Shown: positions 17,429 to 27,202, numbered from the stretch's first letter. The stretch: 64,000 bases of DNA from Parabacteroides sp. FAFU027 (GCF_022808675.1 NZ_JAKZKV010000003.1:186001-250000); one strand, 5' to 3'. Numbers and translations are program-made. The notes: generated by a model not told the origin, from the letters alone.

Positions 17429-18565
17429 TTATCTCTTCGCGTACATCTCATCGTAATACTTCTGGTAGTCGCCACTGGCCACTTCCTCTACCCAGCCCTG
17501 ATTTTCAAGGTACCAACGGATAGTCTTCACGATTCCTTCGGCAAACATGGTCTCAGGATACCAGCCCAATTCGTCCTTGATCTTGGTCGGGTCAATTGCA
17601 TAACGCTGGTCATGGCCCAGACGGTCTTTCACGAAGGTAATCAGGCTCTCATTGATCCATTCGATGCTGATTTCACCATTGACGATCTCTTTCTTCTTCA
17701 ACACCTCGCGGTAAGCCTTATTTTCTTCCATCAGCTGACGAATGGTGGAGATAGTCAGCTTCACGATCTCGATGTTTTGTTTCTCGTTGTGCCCACCCAC
17801 GTTATACACCTGACCGATACGGCCGTTGTTGATGACCATATCAATCGCCTTGCAGTGGTCTTCCACATATAACCAGTCACGCACGTTGGTCCCATCACCG
17901 TAAACAGGCAGGGATTTACCTTCCAGGATATTTTTAATGATCAGTGGAATCAGCTTCTCAGGGAAATGGTAAGGACCGTAGTTGTTGGAACAACGGGTAA
18001 TGGTTACCGGCATTTTATAAGTCTCGGCATAGGCATTCACGATCAGGTCGGAGCCTGTTTTCGAAGCGCTATACGGACTACGTGGGTCAAGCGGCGTGGT
18101 TTCGGTAAAATAGCCCTCTGCACCCAGGCTGCCATACACTTCATCGGTCGAAACCTGGTGGAATTTCACGCCCTCTTTCCAGGTCGGATAGCCATTGGCA
18201 TCTTTACCGGTCACCCAATGTTTGCGGGCAGCGTCAAGCAGGTTCTGAGTACCGAGGATATTTGTAATCAGGAACAACTGCGGATTTTCGATACTGCGAT
18301 CCACGTGGCTTTCAGCCGCAAAGTTCGCTACATAGTTGAAGTTGTATTTGGCAAACAGCTCGTCGGCCAGTTTTGCATCACAGATATCGCCTTTCACGAA
18401 CACACAACGCGGGTCTTCCACCTCTTTGATGATCGTTCCCAGGTTACCGGCATAGGTAAGGGCATCAAGTACCACCAACTGGATGTCGCTGTATTTATTC
18501 AACATGTATTTCACAAAGTTGGCGCCAATAAATCCGGCCCCACCGGTCACGAGGTAAGTCTTCAT
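17429..18565 (-). CDS. rfbB: dTDP-glucose 4,6-dehydratase
   Basis: Second step of dTDP-sugar synthesis: dehydrates dTDP-glucose to the 4-keto-6-deoxy sugar using bound NAD. Short-chain dehydrogenase fold with TGGAGFIGANFV for NAD at residues 7-18, catalytic STDEVYG near 135, YSASKTGSD (Tyr/Lys pair) near 165, and the substrate-binding NNYGPYHFPEKLIPL. The 378-residue length is slightly long for the family but common in Bacteroidetes. No rfbA, C or D is adjacent, so this is a solo gene with its own promoter and terminator. Confidence 0.96.
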   Translation of the reverse strand: MKTYLVTGGAGFIGANFVKYMLNKYSDIQLVVLDALTYAGNLGTIIKEVEDPRCVFVKGDICDAKLADELFAKYNFNYVANFAAESHVDRSIENPQLFLITNILGTQNLLDAARKHWVTGKDANGYPTWKEGVKFHQVSTDEVYGSLGAEGYFTETTPLDPRSPYSASKTGSDLIVNAYAETYKMPVTITRCSNNYGPYHFPEKLIPLIIKNILEGKSLPVYGDGTNVRDWLYVEDHCKAIDMVINNGRIGQVYNVGGHNEKQNIEIVKLTISTIRQLMEENKAYREVLKKKEIVNGEISIEWINESLITFVKDRLGHDQRYAIDPTKIKDELGWYPETMFAEGIVKTIRWYLENQGWVEEVASGDYQKYYDEMYAKR

Positions 18566-18613
18566 ATCTGATTAATTTTAATTCTGTGGTTTTTACATCT
18601 TTTTAAAGTGCCA

Positions 18614-18621
18614 CAAAGATA
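18614..18621 (-). promoter_or_regulatory. -7 element TATCTTTG of rfbB
   Basis: Minus-strand match to TAnnTTTG, 48 nt upstream of the rfbB start. Confidence 0.55.
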
Positions 18622-18647
18622 AGGATTTATCTTTTTCACGAAACGGA

Positions 18648-18692
18648 CAAAAACAAAAAAGCGGGAAAGCTCCCGAAAGAACTTTCCCGCTT
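18648..18692 (-). terminator. Terminator of the OmpA-like gene
   Basis: Minus strand: AAGCGGGAAAG (from 18692) pairs with CTTTCCCGCTT (to 18659), followed by a run of T residues. Confidence 0.9.
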
Positions 18693-18711
18693 CTGAATAA
18701 TATTCGTAAGA

Positions 18712-19401
18712 TTATTTCAAAGTACCTGATTCGGCAGCTTTAATCATCTCTTCGTTTGCAGAGATATAAACCTCTACGCGACGGTTTTGAGCTTTACCTG
18801 CCGCAGTTGTATTGTCAGATACAGGCTGTGAAGAACCCAATCCCATTGCGGTGATTTTGTTGGTTAATCCCTGAGCCTGAAGGAATGATTGTACGCTAGC
18901 TGCACGTTTTTCTGACAAAGGAACATTGATTTTATCACCACCGGTGATATCAGTGTGTCCCTGAACCACGATGTCAGTCTGAGGATTGCCTTTAACTGAA
19001 GTCGCGAATTGAGACAATGCAGTTTTAGATGAAGCTGACAAGTTAGCCTTTCCGGTCTGGAACAAGATTCCTTCCTGGAAAGTCACTTTCAACGCTTTCA
19101 AACCGTTGATGTCAGTGATCTCTTCTGTTTTAGCACCCTGGATAGCCTCAAGTTCTCTTTTCTGCTTATCCATTTTCTTACCGATCAATACACCTGCTGT
19201 ACCTCCAACTGCTGTACCAATAGCAGCACCAATTACAGCACCTTTACCTTTTCCGGCCAATGCACCAATCCCTGCGCCCAAAGCGCCACCACCTGCACCA
19301 CCGATAAGTCCGCCTTTCACTGCATTTGACATGGATGAACAACCTGACAGCAATAAGCTACCGCTTAATAATACTGCAACGAAAATGTTTGATTTTTTCA
19401 T
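18712..19401 (-). CDS. OmpA-family outer-membrane lipoprotein with glycine zipper
   Basis: 229 residues. Lipoprotein signal peptide with lipobox LSGC (Cys at about 21). A Gly/Ala-rich glycine-zipper segment follows (GGLIGGAGGGALGAGIGALAG, about 30-75), probably membrane-inserted. The C-terminal OmpA-like peptidoglycan-binding domain (about 105-210) has VQGHTDITGGDKINVPLSEKRA and NRRVEV. It resembles YiaD/Pal proteins that tether the outer membrane to peptidoglycan. Monocistronic, with a strong terminator. Confidence 0.93.
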   Translation of the reverse strand: MKKSNIFVAVLLSGSLLLSGCSSMSNAVKGGLIGGAGGGALGAGIGALAGKGKGAVIGAAIGTAVGGTAGVLIGKKMDKQKRELEAIQGAKTEEITDINGLKALKVTFQEGILFQTGKANLSASSKTALSQFATSVKGNPQTDIVVQGHTDITGGDKINVPLSEKRAASVQSFLQAQGLTNKITAMGLGSSQPVSDNTTAAGKAQNRRVEVYISANEEMIKAAESGTLK

Positions 19402-19648
19402 AAGTTAGTTATTATGATTATTAGAAAAATATCTTATCTGGTAAAGTAAACAAAAAGAAGGCCTCATTGTTCCCGGATAAGAAAATTAAAACACCTGTTC
19501 TAATTGGATGAGTTGCAAATATATTCAAAAACAAACAAATAAAAAAGCATATTCGGGAAATATGATATTATTCCCGGGTATAGGAATATCCGGCTGCTTT
19601 TATTCGTATATTGGCAGTTTGTTTTTCAAATCCAGCAAAAAGGCCTTT

Positions 19649-20173
19649 ATGCTATACAACGACCACATATACCTCCGTGCTCCGGAACCGGAAGATCTTG
19701 ACGTTCTATATAAATGGGAAAATGATTCTACGCTGTGGAAATTCGGCTCCACACTCTCCCCTATCTCTAAATTTACGCTGAAAGAATACATCGCCAATTC
19801 GCATCTCGACATCTTCGAAGCGAAACAGCTCCGGTTAATGATTATCCTTAAAGAGAACGAACAACCGGTCGGAACGATAGACTTGTTTGATTTTGACCCG
19901 TTTCATAGGAGGGCTGCTATTGGCATCCTGATTGACTCCTCTGTCCAAAAGCAGGGCTTGGGACATGAAACGCTGGAGCTTATCAAAAACTATTGCTTTA
20001 ACTTCCTCCAGTTGCATCAAATCTATGCCCATGTGCCATCCGCAAACACCCCTAGCCTTCATCTGTTCAGCAAATGCGGTTTTATCCAAAACGGACTGCT
20101 TCGTGAATGGCTCAACACGGAGAATGGTTTTGAAAATGTTGTCTGGATGCAGTGTATCAATCCTAACAATTAA
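19649..20173 (+). CDS. GNAT family N-acetyltransferase
   Basis: 174 residues from the Met at 19649. The open frame begins at 19508, but the first 47 codons do not resemble the family. RAPEPEDLDVLYKWEND at the N-terminus and VQKQGLGHETLELIKNYCF (acetyl-CoA loop Q-x-x-G-x-G/H) place it in the RimJ/SpeG-like acetyltransferases. Substrate unknown. Its stop codon overlaps that of the converging asparaginase gene. Confidence 0.85.
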   Translation: MLYNDHIYLRAPEPEDLDVLYKWENDSTLWKFGSTLSPISKFTLKEYIANSHLDIFEAKQLRLMIILKENEQPVGTIDLFDFDPFHRRAAIGILIDSSVQKQGLGHETLELIKNYCFNFLQLHQIYAHVPSANTPSLHLFSKCGFIQNGLLREWLNTENGFENVVWMQCINPNN

Positions 20174-21231
20174 TCAACAACCGCAGCGACTGAAATTTCA
20201 CCGGCAATGGAGTCATTCATTTTTCGGGCAACCTGCTCCGCATTATAGCCTTGACCGAAAAGGAACATCAACTTGGTTACAGCCGCTTCTGTTGTAATAT
20301 CCCGCCCGCTGATTACCCCTATCTCCTGCAGTTTATGTCCTGTCTTGTACCGTTCCATGGAGACTGTTCCGGAAAGACATTGGGTTACGTTTACAATCAC
20401 GACCCCACGTTCGACAGCTCGTTTCAGGCTGGAGAGAAACCACTCCTTCTGCGGAGCATTTCCTGAACCGTAGGTTTCAAGGACAATGCCTTTCAGGGTA
20501 GGCAGGTCAAGTATCTGCTCCACAATCTGGGGTTGAATCCCGGGGAAGAGTTTCAGTATAACGACATTCTGGTTTAGGGAGTAATGAGGTCGAAGGGGCT
20601 GGTAGCGCCCGATTGTCTTGATAGCAGAAGCATTGATATTGATTTGTATTCCCGCAATAGCCAACGACGGATAGTTATGGGAGCGGAATGCATTAAAGCG
20701 GTCTGCATTTATCTTGGAAGTACGGTTCCCCCGCATCAGATGGCGCTCGAAGAATACACATACTTCGGGGAAGACTGCCCGATGGTTCTTTTTCATGGCA
20801 GCCAGTTCGATAGCGGTAATCAGATTCTCTTTCCCGTCTGTACGCAATGTTCCGATGGGCAATTGAGAGCCAGTGAAAATAACCGGTTTATTCAGATCTT
20901 CCAGCATAAAGCTTAAGGCCGATGCCGTAAACGACATTGTATCGGTACCATGTAGTATAACAAATCCATCATATTCCTCGTATTGATCAGCAATTACCTT
21001 AGCTATTTTAGCCCAATCGACAGGCTCAATTTCGGAAGAATCAATCGGTGGATCAAATTGCACACAATCAATGTGAAAATCGAACCGCTTCAGTTCCGGT
21101 ACATTATCCACCAGATGTTCAAAATTAAACGGACGTAGCAGGCCGGTTTCGGGATCTTCAATCATACCGATTGTACCTCCGGTATATACCAGCAAGATAG
21201 AAGCGTACGATTTTAAGCTGTCACTTTCCAT
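20170..21231 (-). CDS. ansA: Type I L-asparaginase
   Basis: Hydrolyses asparagine to aspartate and ammonia in the cytoplasm. 353 residues from the Met at 21231; the frame is open 21 codons further but that stretch runs into the upstream terminator. Catalytic motifs: VYTGGTIGM with the nucleophilic Thr near residue 18, and LHGTDTMSFTASAL with the second Thr/Asp pair near 95. No signal peptide, in line with the low-affinity cytoplasmic type. The gene is read after the TPR/TonB operon but is separated from it by a terminator. Confidence 0.95.
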   Translation of the reverse strand: MESDSLKSYASILLVYTGGTIGMIEDPETGLLRPFNFEHLVDNVPELKRFDFHIDCVQFDPPIDSSEIEPVDWAKIAKVIADQYEEYDGFVILHGTDTMSFTASALSFMLEDLNKPVIFTGSQLPIGTLRTDGKENLITAIELAAMKKNHRAVFPEVCVFFERHLMRGNRTSKINADRFNAFRSHNYPSLAIAGIQININASAIKTIGRYQPLRPHYSLNQNVVILKLFPGIQPQIVEQILDLPTLKGIVLETYGSGNAPQKEWFLSSLKRAVERGVVIVNVTQCLSGTVSMERYKTGHKLQEIGVISGRDITTEAAVTKLMFLFGQGYNAEQVARKMNDSIAGEISVAAVVD

Positions 21232-21271
21232 AGTAGTAAATGAATAGTTATATCTTCGTATAGCTAAATAA

Positions 21272-21296
21272 CAAAAAAGGTTGCCAAATGGCAACC
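21272..21296 (-). terminator. Terminator of the exb/tonB-TPR operon
   Basis: ggttgcc (21279-21285) and ggcaacc (21290-21296) form a tight hairpin with a 4-nt loop. On the minus strand it is followed by TTTTTTG. Confidence 0.9.
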
Positions 21297-21320
21297 TTTT
21301 CTATGGAATAAATAACATTA

Positions 21321-22988
21321 TTATTTTTTCAAGCTGGCAATCGCTTGTTTAGCCTGTGCATCGGTTGGATCAATCTGAAGCACTTGCTCATATTTTGCAA
21401 TGGCCTGTTTCTTCATTTCGTCCTTCTGTCCGTTAGTCGCACGGTCTGAATTAGCAAGATAATACCAACCGATAGATTTCAGACATTCAATCTTACTTTT
21501 TGCTCCTTTTTGAGGATCTCCTTGTGACAGAATATCAAATGCTTTTTGGTAAGCATCTTTTGACGCCGATGTCATTGCTTCCGGATCAACCTGAGCAGAA
21601 GCGCGTCCTTCCCATATATATCCCCAAACATAATTCGGGCTATATTTCTGTACTAACTTAAAGGCTTCGATACCTTTTTTGTAGTTGTCAGTAGCTTCGG
21701 GAGTTAATACGGGAGCGCCATTTGCAGATTTCGTTTTAGTAGAAAGATAATAACCCTCATAATAGTACTCTTTACCAATGCTAAAGTTGATATTAGCCGG
21801 ATCATTTTTCACTGTCAGCAATTTAGTATAAATACGAATTGCATTGAGGTGATCATTACGTTTTGAATAAATATCAGCTAAAGCGTCGTAGTTTTCAACA
21901 ACTGTTGAATCAACCGTAAGCGCTTTTTCGTATTTAGTGGCAGCGAGTGAATCCTGACCATCTTTCAACAACAACTTAGCGTAGTAAACGTAGTCAGAAG
22001 AAATGATTTTATCGGGATTGTGAGCAGCAAAGAATTTATTCATATAATCCAAACCACCTTTTACATCACCTGTTTCACAAGCAACATAACCTTTCACACG
22101 ATAAAGAACTGAAGCTGAAGCCCCTGTGCTAAGAAGTTCATCAAGAACCTTAGACGACTCACTGTATTTCTTGTTAAAGAAAAGAATGAAAGCATAGCGA
22201 GCCAGATTTTCAGTAGATTTTTCGCAACGATCCATATAGATCTTGTAGTTATCCTCTGCATCTGTATATTTACCAAATGTATAATACAAATCACCAAGAT
22301 TTTTATAAACAGTGATTTGATCTGAATCTAGTGTGATACTCTTCTTCAATGCTTCCAAACCATCACGGAAATTTTTTGCTTTTGTGTAAAGCACACCTAA
22401 TTCTCGGCTTGCTTCAGCATTGTTTGGATCAAAGAATAAAGCACGCTGATAGTCATTTGCAGCTGCACCAAAGTCACCTTTTATCGCAGAGATATTACCT
22501 TTAATAATCTGGAAAGATGAATATTTACTATTCACATCCAAACCTTTATTCAGGTATTTAATCGCAGTGGCTGTATCCGGTTTATCTAAAGACAGACAAA
22601 TACGCGAGATAATATCATAAGTAGGCGCATTCTTTTTGTTGACCTTTACAGCTTTGTCGAAATTCGCATTTGCTGCTACCAGGTCTCCTTTTTGCAAACT
22701 GAGGTGACCCAGGCCGACAATCCCCCAGGGACTTTTCACATCTGCTGCAGATTTATTGAAAAGTTCCTGAGCTTTATTCACATCGCCTTTTCTTAAGGCG
22801 ATTTCTCCGGAAATAAAATCGGTTTCACTACCGCTTAAGGATGTTGCTAATGTTGTAGCTTTTGAATATTGATCATCCTCTAGCAATAAAAATGCACTGT
22901 TGAACGCCGATTTTTGTGCTATAGCCTGCCCCATAGAGAAGGCAATAAGCAACATAGCTAAGATTTGCGTTTTCTTAATCATAATCAT
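21321..22988 (-). CDS. Secreted TPR-repeat protein of the TonB operon
   Basis: 555 residues. Signal peptide (MIMIKKTQILAMLLIAFSMG, cleavage after AIAQ), then TPR repeats over the whole length, visible as G-x-x-x-x-A and A-x-x-x-x-x-P pairs (for example GDFGAAANDYQRALFFDPNN and AIAKYEQVLQIDPTDAQAK). It is the last gene of exbB-exbD-exbD-tonB-pstS-like-TPR, 140 nt after the PstS-like gene. The context suggests a periplasmic scaffold for an energy-coupled outer-membrane process, which is an inference. Confidence 0.88.
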   Translation of the reverse strand: MIMIKKTQILAMLLIAFSMGQAIAQKSAFNSAFLLLEDDQYSKATTLATSLSGSETDFISGEIALRKGDVNKAQELFNKSAADVKSPWGIVGLGHLSLQKGDLVAANANFDKAVKVNKKNAPTYDIISRICLSLDKPDTATAIKYLNKGLDVNSKYSSFQIIKGNISAIKGDFGAAANDYQRALFFDPNNAEASRELGVLYTKAKNFRDGLEALKKSITLDSDQITVYKNLGDLYYTFGKYTDAEDNYKIYMDRCEKSTENLARYAFILFFNKKYSESSKVLDELLSTGASASVLYRVKGYVACETGDVKGGLDYMNKFFAAHNPDKIISSDYVYYAKLLLKDGQDSLAATKYEKALTVDSTVVENYDALADIYSKRNDHLNAIRIYTKLLTVKNDPANINFSIGKEYYYEGYYLSTKTKSANGAPVLTPEATDNYKKGIEAFKLVQKYSPNYVWGYIWEGRASAQVDPEAMTSASKDAYQKAFDILSQGDPQKGAKSKIECLKSIGWYYLANSDRATNGQKDEMKKQAIAKYEQVLQIDPTDAQAKQAIASLKK

Positions 22989-23129
22989 AGAATTAATTTA
23001 TGGTTTTATTTTCGACTAATCGAAAACGAAAAAGTTGAAGAGTGATACACATTTTTAATTCAAAACCAGAAACTCTGATATTAAATTAAAAAGGATCATT
23101 CTTCAACTTCATCTATAATAATCACAAGC

Positions 23130-24278
23130 TTATAGACTACTTCTCACGCTCACCACTCTGGTTTGCGCAATTGCAGGTACTATCCCGGTCTTTAAAATGA
23201 TACGCTGGCCTCTGTTACCGGCAATAAAGGATGCAAAACGCGAAGCCTTTCCACTAACGGGCTCAATGTTTATTGTATATATTTTCCGACCAAATGGATA
23301 TACTCCGTCTGAGATGTAAGCCTGATAAGGTTTAAAGCTATTTAGCGGATCTACTTCTTCACCTGGAGAAATAGACATAACCTTTATCTTTTTATGGAAC
23401 GAAAGATGCAAAGAATCATCTTTATCAACAATCCAAGATGTTCCGATAAAACCAAGTACTCCGGGAGTTCTCGCAACATAATCAATTACATCACGGTTTA
23501 CATCCATAGCAAAGGTATTTACAGCGAGTTTCTGTCCTTTACAGATCGAATCTGCCATATATCGCACTAAGCTTGAGTTTTGATTATCAAAAACAATCTT
23601 AATTGGCTGAGAAGGATTTTTTTTGTTCAGTTGGTTCCAGTTTGTAATTTTTCCGGTCAGAATATCACGGACATTTTTCTCAGAAAGAATTGTATCACCC
23701 TGAGAGAGATTTGTGATCAAAGCAATAGCATCGCTAGCTATCCAGGTCTGACGTGCAACGTAAGATTTTTCCTTAAGAAAATCTTCTTCTTTTTGCGTCA
23801 ACTGTCTGGTTGCAACAGCCATCATTGATTTCAAATCCAGCACATTTTTAATCGCTTTTCCTTCCGGAATATAGTCAATCTTCAACGTGCCAAGTGTATC
23901 CATAACCTCAAAAACTTCAGCTTCTGCTTTTATAACCGGTGTTACTGTTTCATCGACACAAACTATAGTAGTGTCAGTCGATGAATTACCTACACCGGGA
24001 TTTTTATATCCACAGCTTTGCAGACTCAAAACCAATATCAACAAGGTCATTATTGAACCTCTATCAATATTTTTTTGCTCAATATACCAGCTATAAACCT
24101 GCGTCAGACGATACAAACCGAATAGCAAAATCAGTACACCCATCCCAATTCGGGTTGCTCCGCTAATTGGCCATAATATATCTTTGGTTAATAATAATAC
24201 CAAGCCAAAAGCCAAATAGATAACGGTCATTGCAATCCCAAAGATTAGCTTAAATGACATTTTTCGCTTCATTCTCAA
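23130..24278 (-). CDS. PstS-like substrate-binding protein with N-terminal membrane segment
   Basis: 382 residues in one frame. Residues 1-75 hold two predicted membrane helices (FKLIFGIAMTVIYLAFGLVLLL and IGMGVLILLFGLYRL). Residues 77-90 then form a complete lipoprotein signal with lipobox LQSC, and a periplasmic phosphate-binding-type fold follows (about 115-370; TNWNQLN, FDNQNSSLVRYM, GVLGFIGTSW). An internal ATG at 24050 is preceded by an AGAGG Shine-Dalgarno-like stretch 7 nt upstream, so a separate lipoprotein may be made from it. It is part of the TonB operon. Phosphate as ligand is not established. Confidence 0.82.
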   Translation of the reverse strand: MRMKRKMSFKLIFGIAMTVIYLAFGLVLLLTKDILWPISGATRIGMGVLILLFGLYRLTQVYSWYIEQKNIDRGSIMTLLILVLSLQSCGYKNPGVGNSSTDTTIVCVDETVTPVIKAEAEVFEVMDTLGTLKIDYIPEGKAIKNVLDLKSMMAVATRQLTQKEEDFLKEKSYVARQTWIASDAIALITNLSQGDTILSEKNVRDILTGKITNWNQLNKKNPSQPIKIVFDNQNSSLVRYMADSICKGQKLAVNTFAMDVNRDVIDYVARTPGVLGFIGTSWIVDKDDSLHLSFHKKIKVMSISPGEEVDPLNSFKPYQAYISDGVYPFGRKIYTINIEPVSGKASRFASFIAGNRGQRIILKTGIVPAIAQTRVVSVRSSL

Positions 24279-24305
24279 AAAGATAATAGTTATAAATCAC
24301 TATTC

Positions 24306-25103
24306 TTACTTCAATGCAAATCTCACTGGCAAAGTAAACTTAACAGGTACTGCTGCACCTCCTTGTTTACCTGGTTTCCAGTTAGGCATCTTACGAACCA
24401 CACGAACAGCTTCTTCGTCACAACCAGAACCTAAACCACGTACAACCTGGATATCAGAAATCTGACCGGTTTTGCTTACTACAAACGAAAGAATTACCAT
24501 ACCCTGAATGCCATTTTCCTGAGCAATAACCGGATAACGGATATTGTTACCAAGGAATTTCATCATCTCTTCAGTTCCACCCGGGAATTCAGGCATCTCT
24601 TCTACGATGATAAAAGGCTCTGTGCTTTCTTCTGCAATAGTCGTTTGTGCAGGAGCTACAGTTACATCATCTGTACCTTTATCAAAGTTTACAGCACCTA
24701 CGGCTGCTGTTGATTCCATTACCTTATCCTGAGTAACCATTTCCTCTTCTTCATTTACCTGATCATCTGGTTTGATGACCGGAGGAACGAATTTGATGGT
24801 ATTACGGGCAGGAGGAGGAGGAGGAGCCAAAACAGCTTTCTTAATCTCTTCCGGTGCTTTCTTCATTTGAAGCTTTGACAGCTCGATTACAGTATTCTCT
24901 TCAACGTGCTTTTTAGGGATCAAATACTTAGCCAATAAAGGCGCACTGATTGCCAATACAAACAAAGTCGCTGAAATAAGAAACGCTTTAAGGTGGCGTT
25001 TTGAATTTGATTTACGAAGAATATAAGCTCCATATTGTTGGTTCTTACCTTCGAAAACCATTTCCACCCACTCACTATTATAAATATCTACTTTTGGTTT
25101 CAT
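24306..25103 (-). CDS. tonB: Energy transducer TonB
   Basis: 265 residues. A single N-terminal membrane anchor (about 37-60), then a proline-rich periplasmic stretch starting LAPPPPPARN, and the C-terminal TonB domain (about 170-265) with EFPGGTEEMMKFLGNNIRYP, GIQGMVILSFVV and MPNWKPGKQGG. It couples the proton-motive force, through ExbB/ExbD, to TonB-dependent outer-membrane transporters. 14 nt separate it from the upstream exbD. Confidence 0.96.
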   Translation of the reverse strand: MKPKVDIYNSEWVEMVFEGKNQQYGAYILRKSNSKRHLKAFLISATLFVLAISAPLLAKYLIPKKHVEENTVIELSKLQMKKAPEEIKKAVLAPPPPPARNTIKFVPPVIKPDDQVNEEEEMVTQDKVMESTAAVGAVNFDKGTDDVTVAPAQTTIAEESTEPFIIVEEMPEFPGGTEEMMKFLGNNIRYPVIAQENGIQGMVILSFVVSKTGQISDIQVVRGLGSGCDEEAVRVVRKMPNWKPGKQGGAAVPVKFTLPVRFALK

Positions 25104-25117
25104 TATTTTTCCTCCTT

Positions 25118-25732
25118 TTAAATATCAAGATTCTTAATCAAACCAAGATCGTAAGGTGTAACATCGATGATTGCATAACGGGCAATATTACAAATCGCCA
25201 TTTCATCCAATACATCAACCAAATCACTATACGATGCACCATTTGTAGCTTTAATCATGACAACAGGTGAACCCTTCTCGCCCATGATTTTCTTCTTTTG
25301 TTCCTCATAAACCTCCTTAGTAATCTTCATTTCACTAAGTTTTGCTTTCAGTTCTCTGATTTTAGTTACCTGATTATAGTTCTTCTGAAGAAGAATCTTT
25401 CTCAAGCCTTGAGTTCCCAAATCAGATGTTTCTACTTTAGGATCAACACCATTCGCTTGTGCTCCTATGTAGTAGAAGATTTTATGATTCTTGCCTAAGA
25501 TGACGGTTACTGCTCTCGAAGCTGCAACTTCAGGTGGATCTTCAACTTTATCATTTTTCGGAGGCATGGCTAATTCCATGGTCTGTGGTTTGATAAGAGT
25601 TGTTGTCAACATGAAGAAGGTAATCAACAAGAACGCAAGGTCAACCATGGGGGTAAAGTCAACGTGAGTTGACATCTTCTTGGGTTTCCCTTTTTTACCT
25701 TCCCCCCCGTGATCAGATGATATTTCTGCCAT
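25118..25732 (-). CDS. exbD: Biopolymer transport protein ExbD (second copy)
   Basis: 204 residues. One N-terminal helix carrying the proton-channel Asp (STHVDFTPMVDLAFLLITFFML, Asp in MVD). The periplasmic domain is longer than the roughly 140-residue classical ExbD because of an inserted helical segment (LRKILLQKNYNQVTKIRELK onward). It ends with NGASYSDLVDVLDEM, as expected. It lies 5 nt after the first exbD. Confidence 0.94.
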   Translation of the reverse strand: MAEISSDHGGEGKKGKPKKMSTHVDFTPMVDLAFLLITFFMLTTTLIKPQTMELAMPPKNDKVEDPPEVAASRAVTVILGKNHKIFYYIGAQANGVDPKVETSDLGTQGLRKILLQKNYNQVTKIRELKAKLSEMKITKEVYEEQKKKIMGEKGSPVVMIKATNGASYSDLVDVLDEMAICNIARYAIIDVTPYDLGLIKNLDI

Positions 25733-25737
25733 GTGGA

Positions 25738-26358
25738 TTACTTTTTAGTTGGGATTAATTCTTGTTCTGCTTCGAGACCTGTAATCAAGTTAAAACGGTT
25801 TTCATTTACATCCTGTAAAGTTCCCATTACCTTTTTGATAGCAGGATAGGTTGTACTTTTATCACCTTTGATTGCAATTCGAAGATCTTTATTCACGCTA
25901 CGTGCAGCCGAAACCCAGTCTTTCAACTGATTATCCAGCGAGTCGCAAGGGATACCTAAAGCTGACTCTTTGCTATCACGTTGTTCCGGAGACATGGCAA
26001 GAAAAGTTTTCATTGCACTCATTGGTACTCCGAAGCTACCGACAACACTGAATCGCTTATATTCTTCATCAGTAAAACTGATGTTATAGATTTCCCCCAT
26101 TTTTCTCAACACTTCAATTCTATCGGCTTGTTTATCTATACCCCAGAAAACCTTACCTTTATTATCAACCAAAATCTTCATTATATTAGTCTCAGGAATC
26201 TTAATTTCCGAGATTGATTTTGGGGTATCAATAATAGCAGGTTCTTTCTGAGTAAAATTTGAAGTAAGAATGAAGAAATTGAGCAAAAGAAACGCCATAT
26301 CGCACATAGGTGCCATATCTTGCACCGTACTTTTGCGAGGGATTTTTACTTTTGGCAT
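25738..26358 (-). CDS. exbD: Biopolymer transport protein ExbD (first copy)
   Basis: 206 residues, paralogous to the next gene. The channel Asp is in MAPMCDMAFLLLNFFIL, with Cys at the position usually occupied by a small residue. Two different ExbD paralogues in tandem are common in Bacteroidetes exb operons. Located 34 nt after exbB. Confidence 0.93.
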   Translation of the reverse strand: MPKVKIPRKSTVQDMAPMCDMAFLLLNFFILTSNFTQKEPAIIDTPKSISEIKIPETNIMKILVDNKGKVFWGIDKQADRIEVLRKMGEIYNISFTDEEYKRFSVVGSFGVPMSAMKTFLAMSPEQRDSKESALGIPCDSLDNQLKDWVSAARSVNKDLRIAIKGDKSTTYPAIKKVMGTLQDVNENRFNLITGLEAEQELIPTKK

Positions 26359-26392
26359 AATTTCTCAGTTTATTGATTTACAAAATAATGAA

Positions 26393-27202
26393 TTAGTGTT
26401 TAGCAGCGTAAGTCTGAACAATGCTGAAACCAGCTTCATCAATTGCGTAAGTCAACTTGTCAATTTTAGTAGTGAAGAAGTTGTACATGATAATTGCTAC
26501 AGCAGCAGTACCGATACCAAATGCAGTATTGATAAGTGCCTCAGAGATACCGGTTGCAAGTGCAGTTGAGTCAGGAGCACCGGCAGTTGACATCGCCGCA
26601 AACGCACGGATCATACCCAATACGGTACCGAGAAGACCAAGAAGAGTAGATACAGATGCAAGAGTTGCGAGGATTACAAGGTTTTGCTGCAAGCTAGGCA
26701 ATTCCAAAGAAGTTGCTTCTTCTACAGTTTTCTGGATCTCAACCACTTTCTGATCTTTGGTCATTGTGGTATCATTAACAGCGTGCTCATATTTAGAAAC
26801 CACCATTGTTACAACGTTAGCAACAGAACCTTTTTGTTTGTCACAAGCAGCATAAGCATCTTTGATTTTGTCTTGCTCCAACAAACCTTTGATTTTCTGA
26901 ACGAATTCATTCATTGAACCTTTACCAGAAGCTTTAGAGATTGCGAAAAATCTTTCAAAAGAGAAAGTGATTACAGTTAACAAACAAGTCATCAAAATAG
27001 GTACGATAAAACCACCTTTGTAGATTGTAGCCAACATGTTACCGGGAAGCGGGTGACCTTCAGGATTACCACCTTCGAAGTTTGCTCCGTTACCCATCAC
27101 AAATTTAAACACACAGATAGCAACAATTAATGCTACTGGGATTACTGCATAAGAGAACGCGATACTAGCCTTTCTAGACTTGTTTTTTTGTTGAGTTTTC
27201 AT
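26393..27202 (-). CDS. exbB: ExbB/TolQ/MotA family proton channel protein
   Basis: 269 residues, inner membrane. An N-terminal helix (about 14-32), a second near 60-80, and the conserved paired helices near 165-240 with LATLASVSTLLGLLGTVLGMI and TGISEALINTAFGIGTAAVAI, the TolQ/ExbB signature. It forms the pentameric channel around the ExbD dimer. First gene of the operon, with a promoter element upstream. Confidence 0.96.
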   Translation of the reverse strand: MKTQQKNKSRKASIAFSYAVIPVALIVAICVFKFVMGNGANFEGGNPEGHPLPGNMLATIYKGGFIVPILMTCLLTVITFSFERFFAISKASGKGSMNEFVQKIKGLLEQDKIKDAYAACDKQKGSVANVVTMVVSKYEHAVNDTTMTKDQKVVEIQKTVEEATSLELPSLQQNLVILATLASVSTLLGLLGTVLGMIRAFAAMSTAGAPDSTALATGISEALINTAFGIGTAAVAIIMYNFFTTKIDKLTYAIDEAGFSIVQTYAAKH

